A stretch of DNA of 64,000 nt from Pseudomonas sp. ADAK13 (GTDB lineage: Bacteria; Pseudomonadota; Gammaproteobacteria; Pseudomonadales; Pseudomonadaceae), in assembly GCF_012935715.1 (NCBI RefSeq), contig NZ_CP052860.1:4588001-4652000 (forward strand). The letters are read 5' to 3'. The notes under the pieces are model-generated. The model was given only the letters and a program-made list of their open reading frames with translations. It had not been told where the DNA came from and did not search any database. The translations under genes were made by a program, and so were the position numbers. Below are positions 17,237 through 25,970 of the stretch, piece by piece (the stretch's first letter is position 1; each line of letters begins with the position of its first letter).

Positions 17237-18466
17237 TCACTTTTCCTCTTCAGTCAGCAGGCTGCTGCAGAAGCCGCGGATTGCCTCGCACGCCTGGCGC
17301 AACGAGGCATCATCCAGTGCATAGGCGATGCGAAGGTACGGCCCCAGGCCAAAGGCGCTGCCGTGGACCACGGCCACATTGGCCTCATCGAGCAGCGCCA
17401 GGGCCACGTCTTCATCGCTGTGCAGCACGCGCCCGCCCGCCGAGGTACGCCCGATCAGCGCCGCGCAGGAGGCAAACGCATAAAACGCGCCGGCGGGGCG
17501 GATGCACCCCAGGCCCGGGGTGTCGTTCAGCAGGTCGACCATCAAATCCCGACGCGCCTGGAACGCCACGCGGCTGTCGCGGATGAAGTCCTTGGGGCCT
17601 TCCAGTGCAGCGAGGGCCGCCTGTTGCGAGATCGAGCAGGCGCCGGAGGTTTGCTGGCCTTGCAGTTTTTCCATGGCCTCCAGCAACCAGCGCGGCCCGG
17701 TGGCGAAACCGATGCGCCAGCCGGTCATGGCGTAGGCCTTGGACACACCGTTCATGGTCAATGTGCGCGGTGCCAGCTGCGGTTCAACCTGGGCCAGGGT
17801 GTGAAATGCCTGGCCGTCGAAGATCAGGTGCTCGTAGATGTCATCGGCGAGGATCAGCACCTGCGGGTGGGCCAACAACACCGCTGCGAGTGCCCGCAAC
17901 TCGTCCTCGCTGTACACCGCACCCGTGGGGTTGGAGGGCGAATTAAGGATCAGCCAGCGGGTCTGAGGGGTGATCGCGGCGGCCAGCGCCTCGGCTGTCA
18001 GCTTGAACCCACTGTCGGCATCACAGGTGACGATGCGCGCTTCGCCGCCGCACAGCTGCACCATCTCCGGGTAGCTGACCCAGTACGGCGCGGGCACGAT
18101 CACCTCGTCGCCGTCGTTGAGGGTGGCCGCCAGGGCGTTGTAGATCACCTGTTTGCCGCCGTTGCACACGAGGGTGTCCTGCCAGGACACGTCCAGGCCG
18201 TTTTCACGCCGGAACTTCGCCGCCACCGCTTCGCGCAGGGCGCGGGCACCCGCCACCTGGGTGTAGCGGGTATGGCCGTTTTCAATGGCCTGGATCGCGG
18301 CTTCGCGGATGTGCGCCGGCGTATCGAAATCCGGCTCGCCGGCGCACAGCGAGATGATCTGCGCGCCTTGCGCACGGCGTTCTGCCACGCGGTCCATGAT
18401 GCGATAGGTGGCAGACGGTTGCGCGCTGGCCAGGCGCGGGTTGAGCCGCTGGATATCGGTGCTCAT
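17237..18466 (-). CDS. Class I/II pyridoxal-phosphate aminotransferase (aspartate aminotransferase-like)
   Basis: 409 aa from MSTDIQRLNPRLASAQ. Fold-type I aminotransferase motifs: ISLCAGEPDFDTP near the N-terminus, substrate/PLP segment LILNSPSNPTGAVYSEDEL, ADDIYEHLIFDG, and the Schiff-base lysine in NGVSKAYAMTGWRIGFATG. Aspartate/aromatic subfamily Ib. The start overlaps the upstream RraA-like stop by 4 bp. Given the flanking pyruvate-type aldolases, a role making a 4-hydroxy-2-oxo acid from the matching amino acid (for example 4-hydroxy-4-methylglutamate) is an inference worth testing; a general housekeeping role is less likely in this context. Confidence 0.88.
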   Translation of the reverse strand: MSTDIQRLNPRLASAQPSATYRIMDRVAERRAQGAQIISLCAGEPDFDTPAHIREAAIQAIENGHTRYTQVAGARALREAVAAKFRRENGLDVSWQDTLVCNGGKQVIYNALAATLNDGDEVIVPAPYWVSYPEMVQLCGGEARIVTCDADSGFKLTAEALAAAITPQTRWLILNSPSNPTGAVYSEDELRALAAVLLAHPQVLILADDIYEHLIFDGQAFHTLAQVEPQLAPRTLTMNGVSKAYAMTGWRIGFATGPRWLLEAMEKLQGQQTSGACSISQQAALAALEGPKDFIRDSRVAFQARRDLMVDLLNDTPGLGCIRPAGAFYAFASCAALIGRTSAGGRVLHSDEDVALALLDEANVAVVHGSAFGLGPYLRIAYALDDASLRQACEAIRGFCSSLLTEEEK

Positions 18467-19119
18467 TGGGTGATTGCCTCGAACTGTGCGTCGTGCATCA
18501 CCTCGACCACCGAGCGTCCGCTGCGCACCGCTTGCACCATGCCGTCCTGGCGGCGGGCGATGCGCTCGCCGAGGTCCAGGACCTTTTCGATCATCGCCTG
18601 GGGCACGAACACCGTGCCGCACACATCGGCGATCACATAGTCGTCCTCGCTGACGCTGACGCCCGCGACGCTGAGGGTCACGCCGGCATCGAGCTGCACC
18701 ACGCGGTTGCGTGCGCTGATCATGGTCACGCCACGCCCGTACACCGGGTAGCCGATGGCCTCGCTGCCGTCGATATCACGGCTGAACCCGTCGATCACCG
18801 TGCCGCGTATGTGTTTGCGCGACGCCGCGTTGGCGATGATGTCGCCCCAGCAGGAAATGCCCTCGATGCCGCCGGCAATCACCAGCACCCGGTCGCGGGT
18901 TTCAACCTGTTCAATTACCGGCGTGATCAGGTGCACCGTGGGGGCCACGTCGGACTTGGGGCCGAGCAATACGGTACTGGCGCGGCCGACGATTTTCGGG
19001 CAGTTCCACAGCGGGCGCAGGCCTACGGTGGCACCGGACAGGCCGAGGAAATCGAGGGCGTCGGACACGGTGTTGGTGTCCAGTGCGGCCAGGCGGTCGA
19101 GCAAGTGGTCAGCGGTCAT
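18463..19119 (-). CDS. RraA-family aldolase-like protein (second copy)
   Basis: 218 aa starting MTADHLLDRLAALDTN; GAGG lies upstream of ATG 19119. Same fold as the gene at the far end of the operon: SDALDFLGLSG, RVLVIAGGIEGISCWGDII, and VIDGFSRD with the Arg-Asp catalytic pair. It differs in having GGIEG where the other copy has DNDGR, so substrate preference may differ. First gene of the operon, divergent from the LysR gene at 19212, translationally coupled to the aminotransferase. An aldolase or oxaloacetate decarboxylase role is likely. Confidence 0.82.
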   Translation of the reverse strand: MTADHLLDRLAALDTNTVSDALDFLGLSGATVGLRPLWNCPKIVGRASTVLLGPKSDVAPTVHLITPVIEQVETRDRVLVIAGGIEGISCWGDIIANAASRKHIRGTVIDGFSRDIDGSEAIGYPVYGRGVTMISARNRVVQLDAGVTLSVAGVSVSEDDYVIADVCGTVFVPQAMIEKVLDLGERIARRQDGMVQAVRSGRSVVEVMHDAQFEAITQ

Positions 19120-19211
19120 GGGCAAGCCTCGGGTGACGGAGGCGGCCAGTGTCAGCGAGTCGCTTTGATAGGTATATTACGAAGTACAGAAGCCTTGCAT
19201 ACGCTTAACCT

Positions 19212-20108
19212 ATGGATAAAACCATGATCAACTTTCGCCTGATTCGTCACCTCTGGCTGTTCCTCGCGGTGGCCGAAGAGCAGAACTTCGGCCGCGCCGC
19301 CAAGCGCCTTGGCATGTCCCAGCCGCCTCTGAGCGAGCAGATCCAGGTGCTGGAGCAGGCGCTCAAGGTCAAGCTGTTCGACCGCTCGCGACGCGGGGCC
19401 CAGCTGACCCCGGTGGGCGCGGCGATCCTGCCGGCGGTGCGCAAGTTCGCCGAGCAACTGGAGCGCCTGGAGCTTGCGGTGGAGGAGGCGGTGGCGGGGC
19501 AGTCGGGGATGTTGACCATTGGCGCGATCTCCACGGCGATGTTCGATGTGTTGCCCGGCCTGATCGAACAACTGAAACTCGATTACCCCCAGCTCACGGT
19601 GTCGGTACGGGAAATCGACAGCGTCGAGGCGCTGCCGGCGCTGGAAGCGGGGGACATCGACCTGGCCTTCGCCCGTCTGGACGGCGACCTGGGCGCCTCG
19701 GTGCAGTCGCTGCCGCTGACGGAAGACCGGTTGGTGGTGGCCTTGCCGGCCGATCACCCGTTGGCGAGCCGCACGCGCATCAGCCTGTCGAGCCTGGCCA
19801 ATGAACCGTTGGTGATGTTTTCGCGCAATGTCAGCCCGGTGTATTTCGACAACCTGATCGCCACCTGCCGCGCCAGCGGTTTTTCCCCACGGGTGCTGCA
19901 TGAGGTGCGTTCGGTGGCCTCGCAGATCGCCTTTGTCAGCTATGGGCAGGGCATTGCGCTGGTGCCGGCGTCGCTGAAAAAACTGGCCCCGGCCAATGTG
20001 GTGTTTCGCGGGTTGAGCCAGAAACTCAATGTCGTGACCACGGCCATCGCCTGGAACACCCAGCGCCCCAACCCGGTGGTGGAGGCGGTGATCGCGCGGT
20101 TTCGCTAA
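19212..20108 (+). CDS. LysR-family transcriptional regulator
   Basis: 298 aa: N-terminal winged helix-turn-helix (FLAVAEEQNFGRAAKRLGMS, then QPPLSEQIQVLEQALKVKLF) and a LysR substrate-binding domain. Divergent from the RraA/aminotransferase/MFS/RraA operon across a 92-bp gap, the classic arrangement for an activator of the opposite operon. ATG 19212 is used; 19224 (MINFRLIRH) is possible. Its 3' end overlaps the convergent second LysR gene by 4 bp. Confidence 0.9.
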   Translation: MDKTMINFRLIRHLWLFLAVAEEQNFGRAAKRLGMSQPPLSEQIQVLEQALKVKLFDRSRRGAQLTPVGAAILPAVRKFAEQLERLELAVEEAVAGQSGMLTIGAISTAMFDVLPGLIEQLKLDYPQLTVSVREIDSVEALPALEAGDIDLAFARLDGDLGASVQSLPLTEDRLVVALPADHPLASRTRISLSSLANEPLVMFSRNVSPVYFDNLIATCRASGFSPRVLHEVRSVASQIAFVSYGQGIALVPASLKKLAPANVVFRGLSQKLNVVTTAIAWNTQRPNPVVEAVIARFR

Positions 20109-21007
20109 GGGTTGCGCTGGCTCAGGTACTCGAACAGCTTTGCTGCTTCCGGTGCCAACTGCGCCTGGCTGCTGACCCCGACAAACAGGGTGCGCTGCGC
20201 CCAGTCGTCGTCCAGTTCCACCGCGATCAACCGGCTGCCCAGCAATTCGTCACGCACCGATGACAACGGCAGGATACCGATGCCCAGCCCGGCTTCGATC
20301 ATCCGGCAGATCCCGTCGAAACTGCTGACCTGGATCCGCACCTTGAGTACCTTGCCGGCGCTCGCGGCGGCGTCGGTGATCCGGCGCAGCAGCGAGCTGC
20401 CCTGATTCAGGGCCACGTAGTCAAAGCCCAGGGTGTCGCTGAAAGAAACACAGCGCTGCGCCGCCAGCGCATGGCCCACAGGCACCAGCAACACCAGCCG
20501 GTCTTCACGATACGGCAGCTTGTACAGCCCCTCGGCCGGGACGTTATCGGCAAAGATCCCGATATCGGCGCGGCCACTTTCCACCGCCTGGATGATCGGC
20601 TCGCTGAGGGCTTCTTCCAGGCCGATGCGCACGTGGGGGTTGTCCCGCAGGAACGCCGCCAGGTCGTCCGGCAGGAACTGCACCACCGCCGAAGTGTTGG
20701 CGAACAGCCGCACATGCCCGCGCACCCCCACCGCGTAGTCACTGGCGTCGCAGGCCATGCGGTTGACGCCTTCCAGGATGATTTTTGCGTGTTCAACCAT
20801 GCCTTGTCCCGCCGCCGTCAGCTCCAGCCCCCGTGGCAGGCGCACGAACAGCGGGCACTCGGTGGTGCGCTCCAGTTCGGCCAGGCGCTTGCTGGCCGCC
20901 GAGACGGTCATGTTGGCCTTTTCCGCGGCGCGGGTGAGGTTGGCGGTTTCGGCGGCGAAGATCAGCAAGCGCAGGGACAGCAGGTCGAAATGCAGGGGAT
21001 TGATCAT
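20105..21007 (-). CDS. LysR-family transcriptional regulator
   Basis: 300 aa from MINPLHFDLLSLRLL. HTH: FAAETANLTRAAEKANMTVS, then AASKRLAELERTTECPLFVR; substrate-binding domain follows. The frame is open upstream to 21103 but without LysR character. Divergent (117 bp) from the CoA-transferase/lyase operon and so probably its regulator. Convergent and overlapping by 4 bp with the LysR gene before it, so the two regulators sit back to back between the operons they likely control. Confidence 0.9.
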   Translation of the reverse strand: MINPLHFDLLSLRLLIFAAETANLTRAAEKANMTVSAASKRLAELERTTECPLFVRLPRGLELTAAGQGMVEHAKIILEGVNRMACDASDYAVGVRGHVRLFANTSAVVQFLPDDLAAFLRDNPHVRIGLEEALSEPIIQAVESGRADIGIFADNVPAEGLYKLPYREDRLVLLVPVGHALAAQRCVSFSDTLGFDYVALNQGSSLLRRITDAAASAGKVLKVRIQVSSFDGICRMIEAGLGIGILPLSSVRDELLGSRLIAVELDDDWAQRTLFVGVSSQAQLAPEAAKLFEYLSQRNP

Positions 21008-21124
21008 CAAGGGTGTCCGAGGGTTTCCAATCTGGAAAGGATAGTGGCGAAATCCGAAATTTTCATCCGCCCGGTTTGTGTCGATTATCCAGGGCACACG
21101 CACTCAACAAGAACGGAAAACGTC

Positions 21125-22315
21125 ATGGGCTTACCGCTGCAAGGTCTCAAGGTCGTGGAGCTGGGTCAACTGATTGCCGGACCCTTTGCCGCCAAGATGC
21201 TCGGCGAATTCGGCGCCGAGGTGGTCAAGATCGAACCGCCGGTGACCGGCGACCCGCTGCGCAAATGGCGACTGCTGCACGACGGCACGTCCGTGTGGTG
21301 GGCCGCGCAATCACGCAATAAACGCTCGCTGACCCTTGATTTGCGCCAGGCCGAGGCCCAGCAGGTAGTGCGCCAACTGGTGGCCGACGCCGATGTGCTG
21401 ATCGAGAATTTTCGCCCCGGTACCCTGGAAAGCTGGGGCCTGGGCTGGGACACGCTGCATGCGCTGAACCCTAAGTTGATCATGCTGCGGGTTTCCGGCT
21501 ACGGCCAGACCGGCCCTTATCGGGACCGACCCGGCTTCGGCGTGATCGGCGAAGCCATGGGCGGCCTGCGCCACCTGTCCGGCGAGCCGGGGCGTACGCC
21601 GGTGCGAGTGGGCGTTTCCATTGGCGACTCGCTGTCGGCGTTGCACGGAGTGATCGGCATCCTGCTGGCCCTGCGGCACCGCGACCAGAACGGCGGCGAA
21701 GGCCAGCAGATCGACGTGGCGCTGTACGAGTCGGTGTTCAACATGATGGAAAGCCTGTTGCCCGAATACTCGGTGTTCAACACCGTGCGCGAACCCGCCG
21801 GCAGCAGCTTGCCGGGCATTGCGCCGACCAATGCGTACCGTTGCCGCGATGGCGGTTTTGCGTTGATCGCGGGCAATGGCGACAGCATCTATCAGCGCCT
21901 GATGGAAGTGATCGGGCGCCCCGACCTGGCCGCCGACCCGGCGCTGGCGCAGAACGACGGCCGGGTGTTGCAGGTTGAACGCATCGACGCCGCCATCTCC
22001 CAATGGACCGCACACCTGCCGCTGGAAGAAGTGCTGTCGATCCTCACCGAAGCGCGCATCCCCGCCGGCAAGATCTACACCGCCGCCGACATCGCCCACG
22101 ACCCGCATTACCGGGCCCGCGACATGCTCCTCGACAGCGTGCTTGGCGACGGCACGCCGGTGACCTTGCCCGGCATCGTGCCCAAGCTCGGCACCACCCC
22201 GGGCCGCGTCTTGCACCCGGCGCCCACCCTGGGCCAGCACACCACCGAGATCCTCGACGGCCTCGGCATCGCCCCCGCGCAGCAAGCCGACTGGCGCCAG
22301 CGCGGCATTATTTGA
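21125..22315 (+). CDS. CaiB/BaiF family CoA-transferase
   Basis: 396-aa class III (family III) CoA-transferase. Motifs: LKVVELGQLIAGPFAAKMLG at the start, GAEVVKIEPP, IENFRPGTLESWGLGW, SGYGQTGPYRDRPGFGVI, and VGVSIGDSLSALHG holding the conserved catalytic Asp. These enzymes move CoA between carboxylates. Followed after 15 bp by an HMG-CoA-lyase-like gene, so it may activate 3-hydroxy-3-methylglutarate or a related hydroxy-dicarboxylate using succinyl-CoA or acetyl-CoA as donor. First gene of a five-gene operon. Confidence 0.9.
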   Translation: MGLPLQGLKVVELGQLIAGPFAAKMLGEFGAEVVKIEPPVTGDPLRKWRLLHDGTSVWWAAQSRNKRSLTLDLRQAEAQQVVRQLVADADVLIENFRPGTLESWGLGWDTLHALNPKLIMLRVSGYGQTGPYRDRPGFGVIGEAMGGLRHLSGEPGRTPVRVGVSIGDSLSALHGVIGILLALRHRDQNGGEGQQIDVALYESVFNMMESLLPEYSVFNTVREPAGSSLPGIAPTNAYRCRDGGFALIAGNGDSIYQRLMEVIGRPDLAADPALAQNDGRVLQVERIDAAISQWTAHLPLEEVLSILTEARIPAGKIYTAADIAHDPHYRARDMLLDSVLGDGTPVTLPGIVPKLGTTPGRVLHPAPTLGQHTTEILDGLGIAPAQQADWRQRGII

Positions 22316-22330
22316 ACCGGAGGAACAGCC

Positions 22331-23296
22331 ATGCAACGCCTGTTTTTGCAGGAAGTCGCCACCCGTGACGGCTTCCAGAACGAAGCACGGTTTATCGAGA
22401 CCGCCGACAAGATCGCCATGATCGACGCCCTCAGCCAGTGCGGTTTCGCCAAGATCGAAGTCACCTCGTTTACCTCGCCCAAGGCCATCACCGCGTTGCG
22501 GGATGCCGAAGCGGTGATGCACGGCATCCGGCGCAACCCCGCGGTGGAGTACACCGTGCTGGTGCCCAACGTGCGTGGCGCCGAGCGGGCGCTGGCGTGC
22601 AACATTGATGAAGCCAACCTGGTGATGTCGGTCAGCGAACCCCACAACCGCTCCAACCTGCGCATGAGCCGCGAGCAGTCGTTCGCTCAACTGCGCGAAG
22701 TGTTCAGCGTGATCGGCGCCAAGGGCCCGGTGGCGATCAATGTGTCGCTGTCGACGGTGTTTGGCTGCCCGATGCAGGGCGATGTACCGGTGGGGGAGGT
22801 GCTGCATTGGGTCGAGCGCTTCGCGGAATTGGGTGCCCGTGGCGTGACCTTGTGCGACACCACTGGCATGGCCTACCCGAGCCAGGTCGAGGCGCTGTCC
22901 CGGGCTGTGCGTGAGCGGTTCCCGGCGCTGCAACTGACCCTGCATTTTCACAACACCCGTGGCATGGCCCTGGCCAACGCCCTGGCGGCCATCGACGCCG
23001 GGGTTGACCGCTTCGATTCATCCCTCGGCGGCCTCGGCGGTTGCCCCTACGCGCCGGGTGCCAGCGGCAATGTGTGCACCGAAGACCTGCTGCACATGCT
23101 GCAACTGATGGGCTTCAGCACCGGCGTCGACCTCGACCGCGTGCTGGCGGTTGCCCGGCAACTGCCCGGCCTGATCGGCCACGAGATTCCCAGCCAGGTC
23201 CTCAAGGCCGGCAAACGCCTGGACCTGCACCCGATTCCCGCCCATGTCGCCAGCCTGGAAAAGCAGGTGGCCAACACCCTGGAGCTGCGCCCATGA
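22331..23296 (+). CDS. Hydroxymethylglutaryl-CoA lyase-like protein
   Basis: 321 aa, TIM-barrel of the HMGL-like/DRE-TIM family. Visible active-site parts: EVATRDGFQNE (Arg-Asp pair), EVTSFTSPKAI, LTLHFHNTRGMAL (metal His pair), and the signature GGLGGCPYAPGASGNVCTED with the catalytic Cys. It cleaves HMG-CoA to acetyl-CoA and acetoacetate; relatives act on citramalyl-CoA-like substrates. Strong ribosome-binding site GGAGGAAC. Coupled to the next gene by ATGA. Besides leucine catabolism, the CoA-transferase neighbour suggests free hydroxy-methylglutarate or an analogue as the entry compound. Confidence 0.9.
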   Translation: MQRLFLQEVATRDGFQNEARFIETADKIAMIDALSQCGFAKIEVTSFTSPKAITALRDAEAVMHGIRRNPAVEYTVLVPNVRGAERALACNIDEANLVMSVSEPHNRSNLRMSREQSFAQLREVFSVIGAKGPVAINVSLSTVFGCPMQGDVPVGEVLHWVERFAELGARGVTLCDTTGMAYPSQVEALSRAVRERFPALQLTLHFHNTRGMALANALAAIDAGVDRFDSSLGGLGGCPYAPGASGNVCTEDLLHMLQLMGFSTGVDLDRVLAVARQLPGLIGHEIPSQVLKAGKRLDLHPIPAHVASLEKQVANTLELRP

Positions 23297-23676
23297 TCGA
23301 CCATCTTGACCACCTGGTACTCACCACCATCGACCCGGTTGCCGCCGAGGATTTCTACGTGCGCGTGCTGGGCATGCAGGTGCAGACCTTCGCCGGCGGG
23401 CGCAAGGCGTTCGCCTTCGGCCAGCAGAAAATCAACCTGCACGTGCGCGGCCACGAGTTCGAACCCAAGGCGCATTTGCCGGTGCCGGGGGCGCTGGATC
23501 TGTGTTTTATCGCCTCGGTTCCACTGGATCAGGTGATTGCGCACCTGGCCAGGGTCGAGTGGCCAATCATCGAAGGACCGGTGATGCGCACGGGCGCCAC
23601 CGGGCCGATCCGCTCGGTGTATGTGCGCGACCCGGACCTCAACCTGATCGAGATTTCCGAGCAGGTACAGCCATGA
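23293..23676 (+). CDS. VOC (glyoxalase/dioxygenase fold) family protein
   Basis: 127 aa, one vicinal-oxygen-chelate domain: IDHLDHLVLTTIDPVAAEDF with the first metal His, FAFGQQKINLHVRG in the middle, and VYVRDPDLNLIEISE with the terminal Glu ligand. Similar small proteins act as glyoxalases, epimerases or lyases. ATGA overlaps on both sides show tight coupling to the lyase and dehydrogenase genes, so it should act in the same pathway; the reaction cannot be named. Confidence 0.82.
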   Translation: MIDHLDHLVLTTIDPVAAEDFYVRVLGMQVQTFAGGRKAFAFGQQKINLHVRGHEFEPKAHLPVPGALDLCFIASVPLDQVIAHLARVEWPIIEGPVMRTGATGPIRSVYVRDPDLNLIEISEQVQP

Positions 23677-24614
23677 ACGTGGTGTTCCTCGACAGCGACA
23701 GCCTGCCCCTGCACATTCCCGCGCCGGCCTGGGTCACCGACTGGCAAGACCGCCCCGATACGCCCGCAGAGCAGGTGGTGGAGGTGTCCCGGCATGCCCA
23801 CGTGCTGATCACCAACAAGGTGCGCATCGGCCGCGTCGAACTGGAACAACTGCCGAACCTGCGCTTCATCTGCGTCGCGGCCACCGGCTATGACTGCGTC
23901 GACCTGGCCGCCTGCCGCGACGTTGGCGTGACGGTGTCCAACGTGCCGGCGTATTCGGCGCAAAGCGTTGCCGAATCAGTGATCACCTCGATCTTCGCCC
24001 TGCGCCGGCAGCTGTTTGCCTACCAGCGCGCGGCCCGGCAGGACTGGCCGGACTCGCGACACTTTTGCGTGCACCGCGCGCCGATCCAGGATGTGCAAGG
24101 CAGCGTGCTGGGCATCGTCGGCAAAGGCGCGATTGGCCTGGCCACGGCGCGCCTGGCAAGTTCGTTGGGCATGCGCCTGCTGTTTGCTGAACACCGGGGC
24201 GTGACGTCGGTGCGCCAGGGTTACCAATCGTTTGAAACCGTGCTGGCGCAAAGCGACGTGATTTCCCTGCATTGCCCGCTGACCGAGCGCACTCGTCACC
24301 TGATAGGCGCCGCTGAATGTGCACAGATGAAACCCGGCGCCTTGCTGATCAACACCGCACGCGGGCCGCTGGTGGATGAGTCCGCTGTGCTCGTGGCATT
24401 GGAGCGCGGCCGCCTGGGTGGCGCCGCGCTGGATGTGCTGTGCCAGGAACCGCCGCCGGCCGATCACCCCTTGCTCAACAGCCCGCATCCCAACCTGATC
24501 GTCACGCCCCACGTGGCCTGGGCCAGCCAGAGCAGCCTGCAACGGCTGGCCGACGGCATCCTCGGCAACCTTCAGGGTTACCACAGCGGGAGCCTGATCA
24601 ACGTCGTGTCGTAG
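23673..24614 (+). CDS. D-isomer-specific 2-hydroxyacid dehydrogenase
   Basis: 313 aa. Rossmann motif VLGIVGKGAIGLATARLA, the NTARGPLVDESAV segment with the substrate Arg region, and the catalytic His in VTPHVAWAS. N- and C-terminal catalytic-domain segments match glycerate/hydroxypyruvate/phosphoglycerate-type NAD(P) dehydrogenases. Coupled to the VOC gene by ATGA. Probably interconverts a 2-oxo and a 2-hydroxy acid in the pathway served by the CoA-transferase and lyase. Confidence 0.88.
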   Translation: MNVVFLDSDSLPLHIPAPAWVTDWQDRPDTPAEQVVEVSRHAHVLITNKVRIGRVELEQLPNLRFICVAATGYDCVDLAACRDVGVTVSNVPAYSAQSVAESVITSIFALRRQLFAYQRAARQDWPDSRHFCVHRAPIQDVQGSVLGIVGKGAIGLATARLASSLGMRLLFAEHRGVTSVRQGYQSFETVLAQSDVISLHCPLTERTRHLIGAAECAQMKPGALLINTARGPLVDESAVLVALERGRLGGAALDVLCQEPPPADHPLLNSPHPNLIVTPHVAWASQSSLQRLADGILGNLQGYHSGSLINVVS

Positions 24615-24645
24615 AGGTTTCACCCTCCCACAACAAGGTCCACTC

Positions 24646-25962
24646 ATGAAAACAATAACAAGCATGATTTCGGAAAAATCCCCGTCACGCCTGCGCCGCG
24701 TACTGCGCCATCTGTATGTGCAGGTGCTGCTGGCGATCCTGCTGGGCGTCATCGTCGGGCACTTTTACCCTGGCGTGGGCGAACAGATGAAGCCCCTGGG
24801 CGACACGTTCATCAAGCTGATCAAGATGCTGATTGCACCGATCATCTTCTGCACCGTGGTCAGCGGCATCGCCAGCATGCAGAGCCTCAAGCGCATCGGC
24901 CGGGTCGGCTTCAAGTCGCTGCTGTACTTCGAAGTGCTGACGACCCTGGCGCTGGTGATCGGCCTGATCGGCGTCAACCTGATGCAGCCCGGCGCGGGGA
25001 TGCACATCAACCCGGCGACCCTCGATGGCCAGGCCGTTGCCGGCTACAGCAAGCTGGCCCATGAGCAGAGTGTGGTGGGGTTCCTTACGCATATCGTGCC
25101 GAGCACGGTGTTTGGGGCGTTTGCCGAGGGCGATATCCTGCAGGTGCTGTTTATTTCCATCCTGTTTGCGTTCGCCTTGCAGATGCTGGGGGCGGCGGGC
25201 AAGCCGTTGCTGAACCTGATTGACCTGGTGGCGCAGGCGTTTTTTCGCATGGTCAAGATTGTCATGTACGTGTCGCCGCTGGGGGCGTTTGGGGGGATGG
25301 CGTTTACCATCGGCAAGTATGGTGTGGGGTCGTTGGGGGCGTATGGCAACTTGCTGATTTGCTACTACGTGACGGCGGTTTTCTTTGTGTTTGTGGTGTT
25401 GAACCTGGTGGCGCGGTTGGCCGGGTTCAGTCTGTGGCAGTTTCTCAAGTACATTCGTGATGAGTTGTTCCTGGTGCTGGGGACGTCGTCTTCGGAGTCG
25501 GCGTTGCCGCGGTTGATGGGCAAGCTTGAGCGCCTGGGGTGTGAGAAATCGGTGGTGGGGTTGGTGGTGCCGTCGGGGTATTGTTTCAACCTGGATGGCA
25601 GTTGCATCAACATGACGGTGCTGGCGATTTTCATTGCCCAGGCGTTGGATATTCCCCTCGACCTTTGGCACCAGGTCACGTTGTTGCTGATTTTGCTGCT
25701 GACTTCCAAGGGCGCGGCCAGTGTGACGGGTGGGGCGTTTATTACGTTGGCGGCGACGCTGGGCAGCCTGGATGTGATTCCGGCGGCGGGGTTGGTGTTG
25801 GTGCTTGGGGTTTATCGGTTTATTTCTGAGGGTGGGGCGTTGATTAATGTGATTGGCAATGGGGTGGCGACGCTGTTTATTGCCAAGTGGGAGGGGGCGT
25901 TGGATGAGGGGAAGCTGGCGGCGCAGTTGCGGGATGGGTGTGGCAGGGAGGGGCGGGTGTGA
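24646..25962 (+). CDS. DctA-like dicarboxylate:cation symporter with altered substrate site
   Basis: 438 aa of the DAACS (glutamate/C4-dicarboxylate) family: KLIKMLIAPIIFCTVVSGIA, the serine-rich hairpin LGTSSSESALPR, and the NLDG motif (NLDGSCIN). It differs from canonical DctA in the binding region: the SEARALTN stretch I recall for DctA reads SEGGALIN here, so the Arg that grips the substrate's distal carboxylate in this family is Gly397, and NLDGTS is NLDGSC. Transport of a different, perhaps bulkier or less charged acid is inferred. Last gene of the CoA-transferase operon; start supported by AAGG. The 3' half is strikingly G/T-rich at synonymous sites. Confidence 0.85.
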   Translation: MKTITSMISEKSPSRLRRVLRHLYVQVLLAILLGVIVGHFYPGVGEQMKPLGDTFIKLIKMLIAPIIFCTVVSGIASMQSLKRIGRVGFKSLLYFEVLTTLALVIGLIGVNLMQPGAGMHINPATLDGQAVAGYSKLAHEQSVVGFLTHIVPSTVFGAFAEGDILQVLFISILFAFALQMLGAAGKPLLNLIDLVAQAFFRMVKIVMYVSPLGAFGGMAFTIGKYGVGSLGAYGNLLICYYVTAVFFVFVVLNLVARLAGFSLWQFLKYIRDELFLVLGTSSSESALPRLMGKLERLGCEKSVVGLVVPSGYCFNLDGSCINMTVLAIFIAQALDIPLDLWHQVTLLLILLLTSKGAASVTGGAFITLAATLGSLDVIPAAGLVLVLGVYRFISEGGALINVIGNGVATLFIAKWEGALDEGKLAAQLRDGCGREGRV

Positions 25963-25970
25963 GTGGGTGT

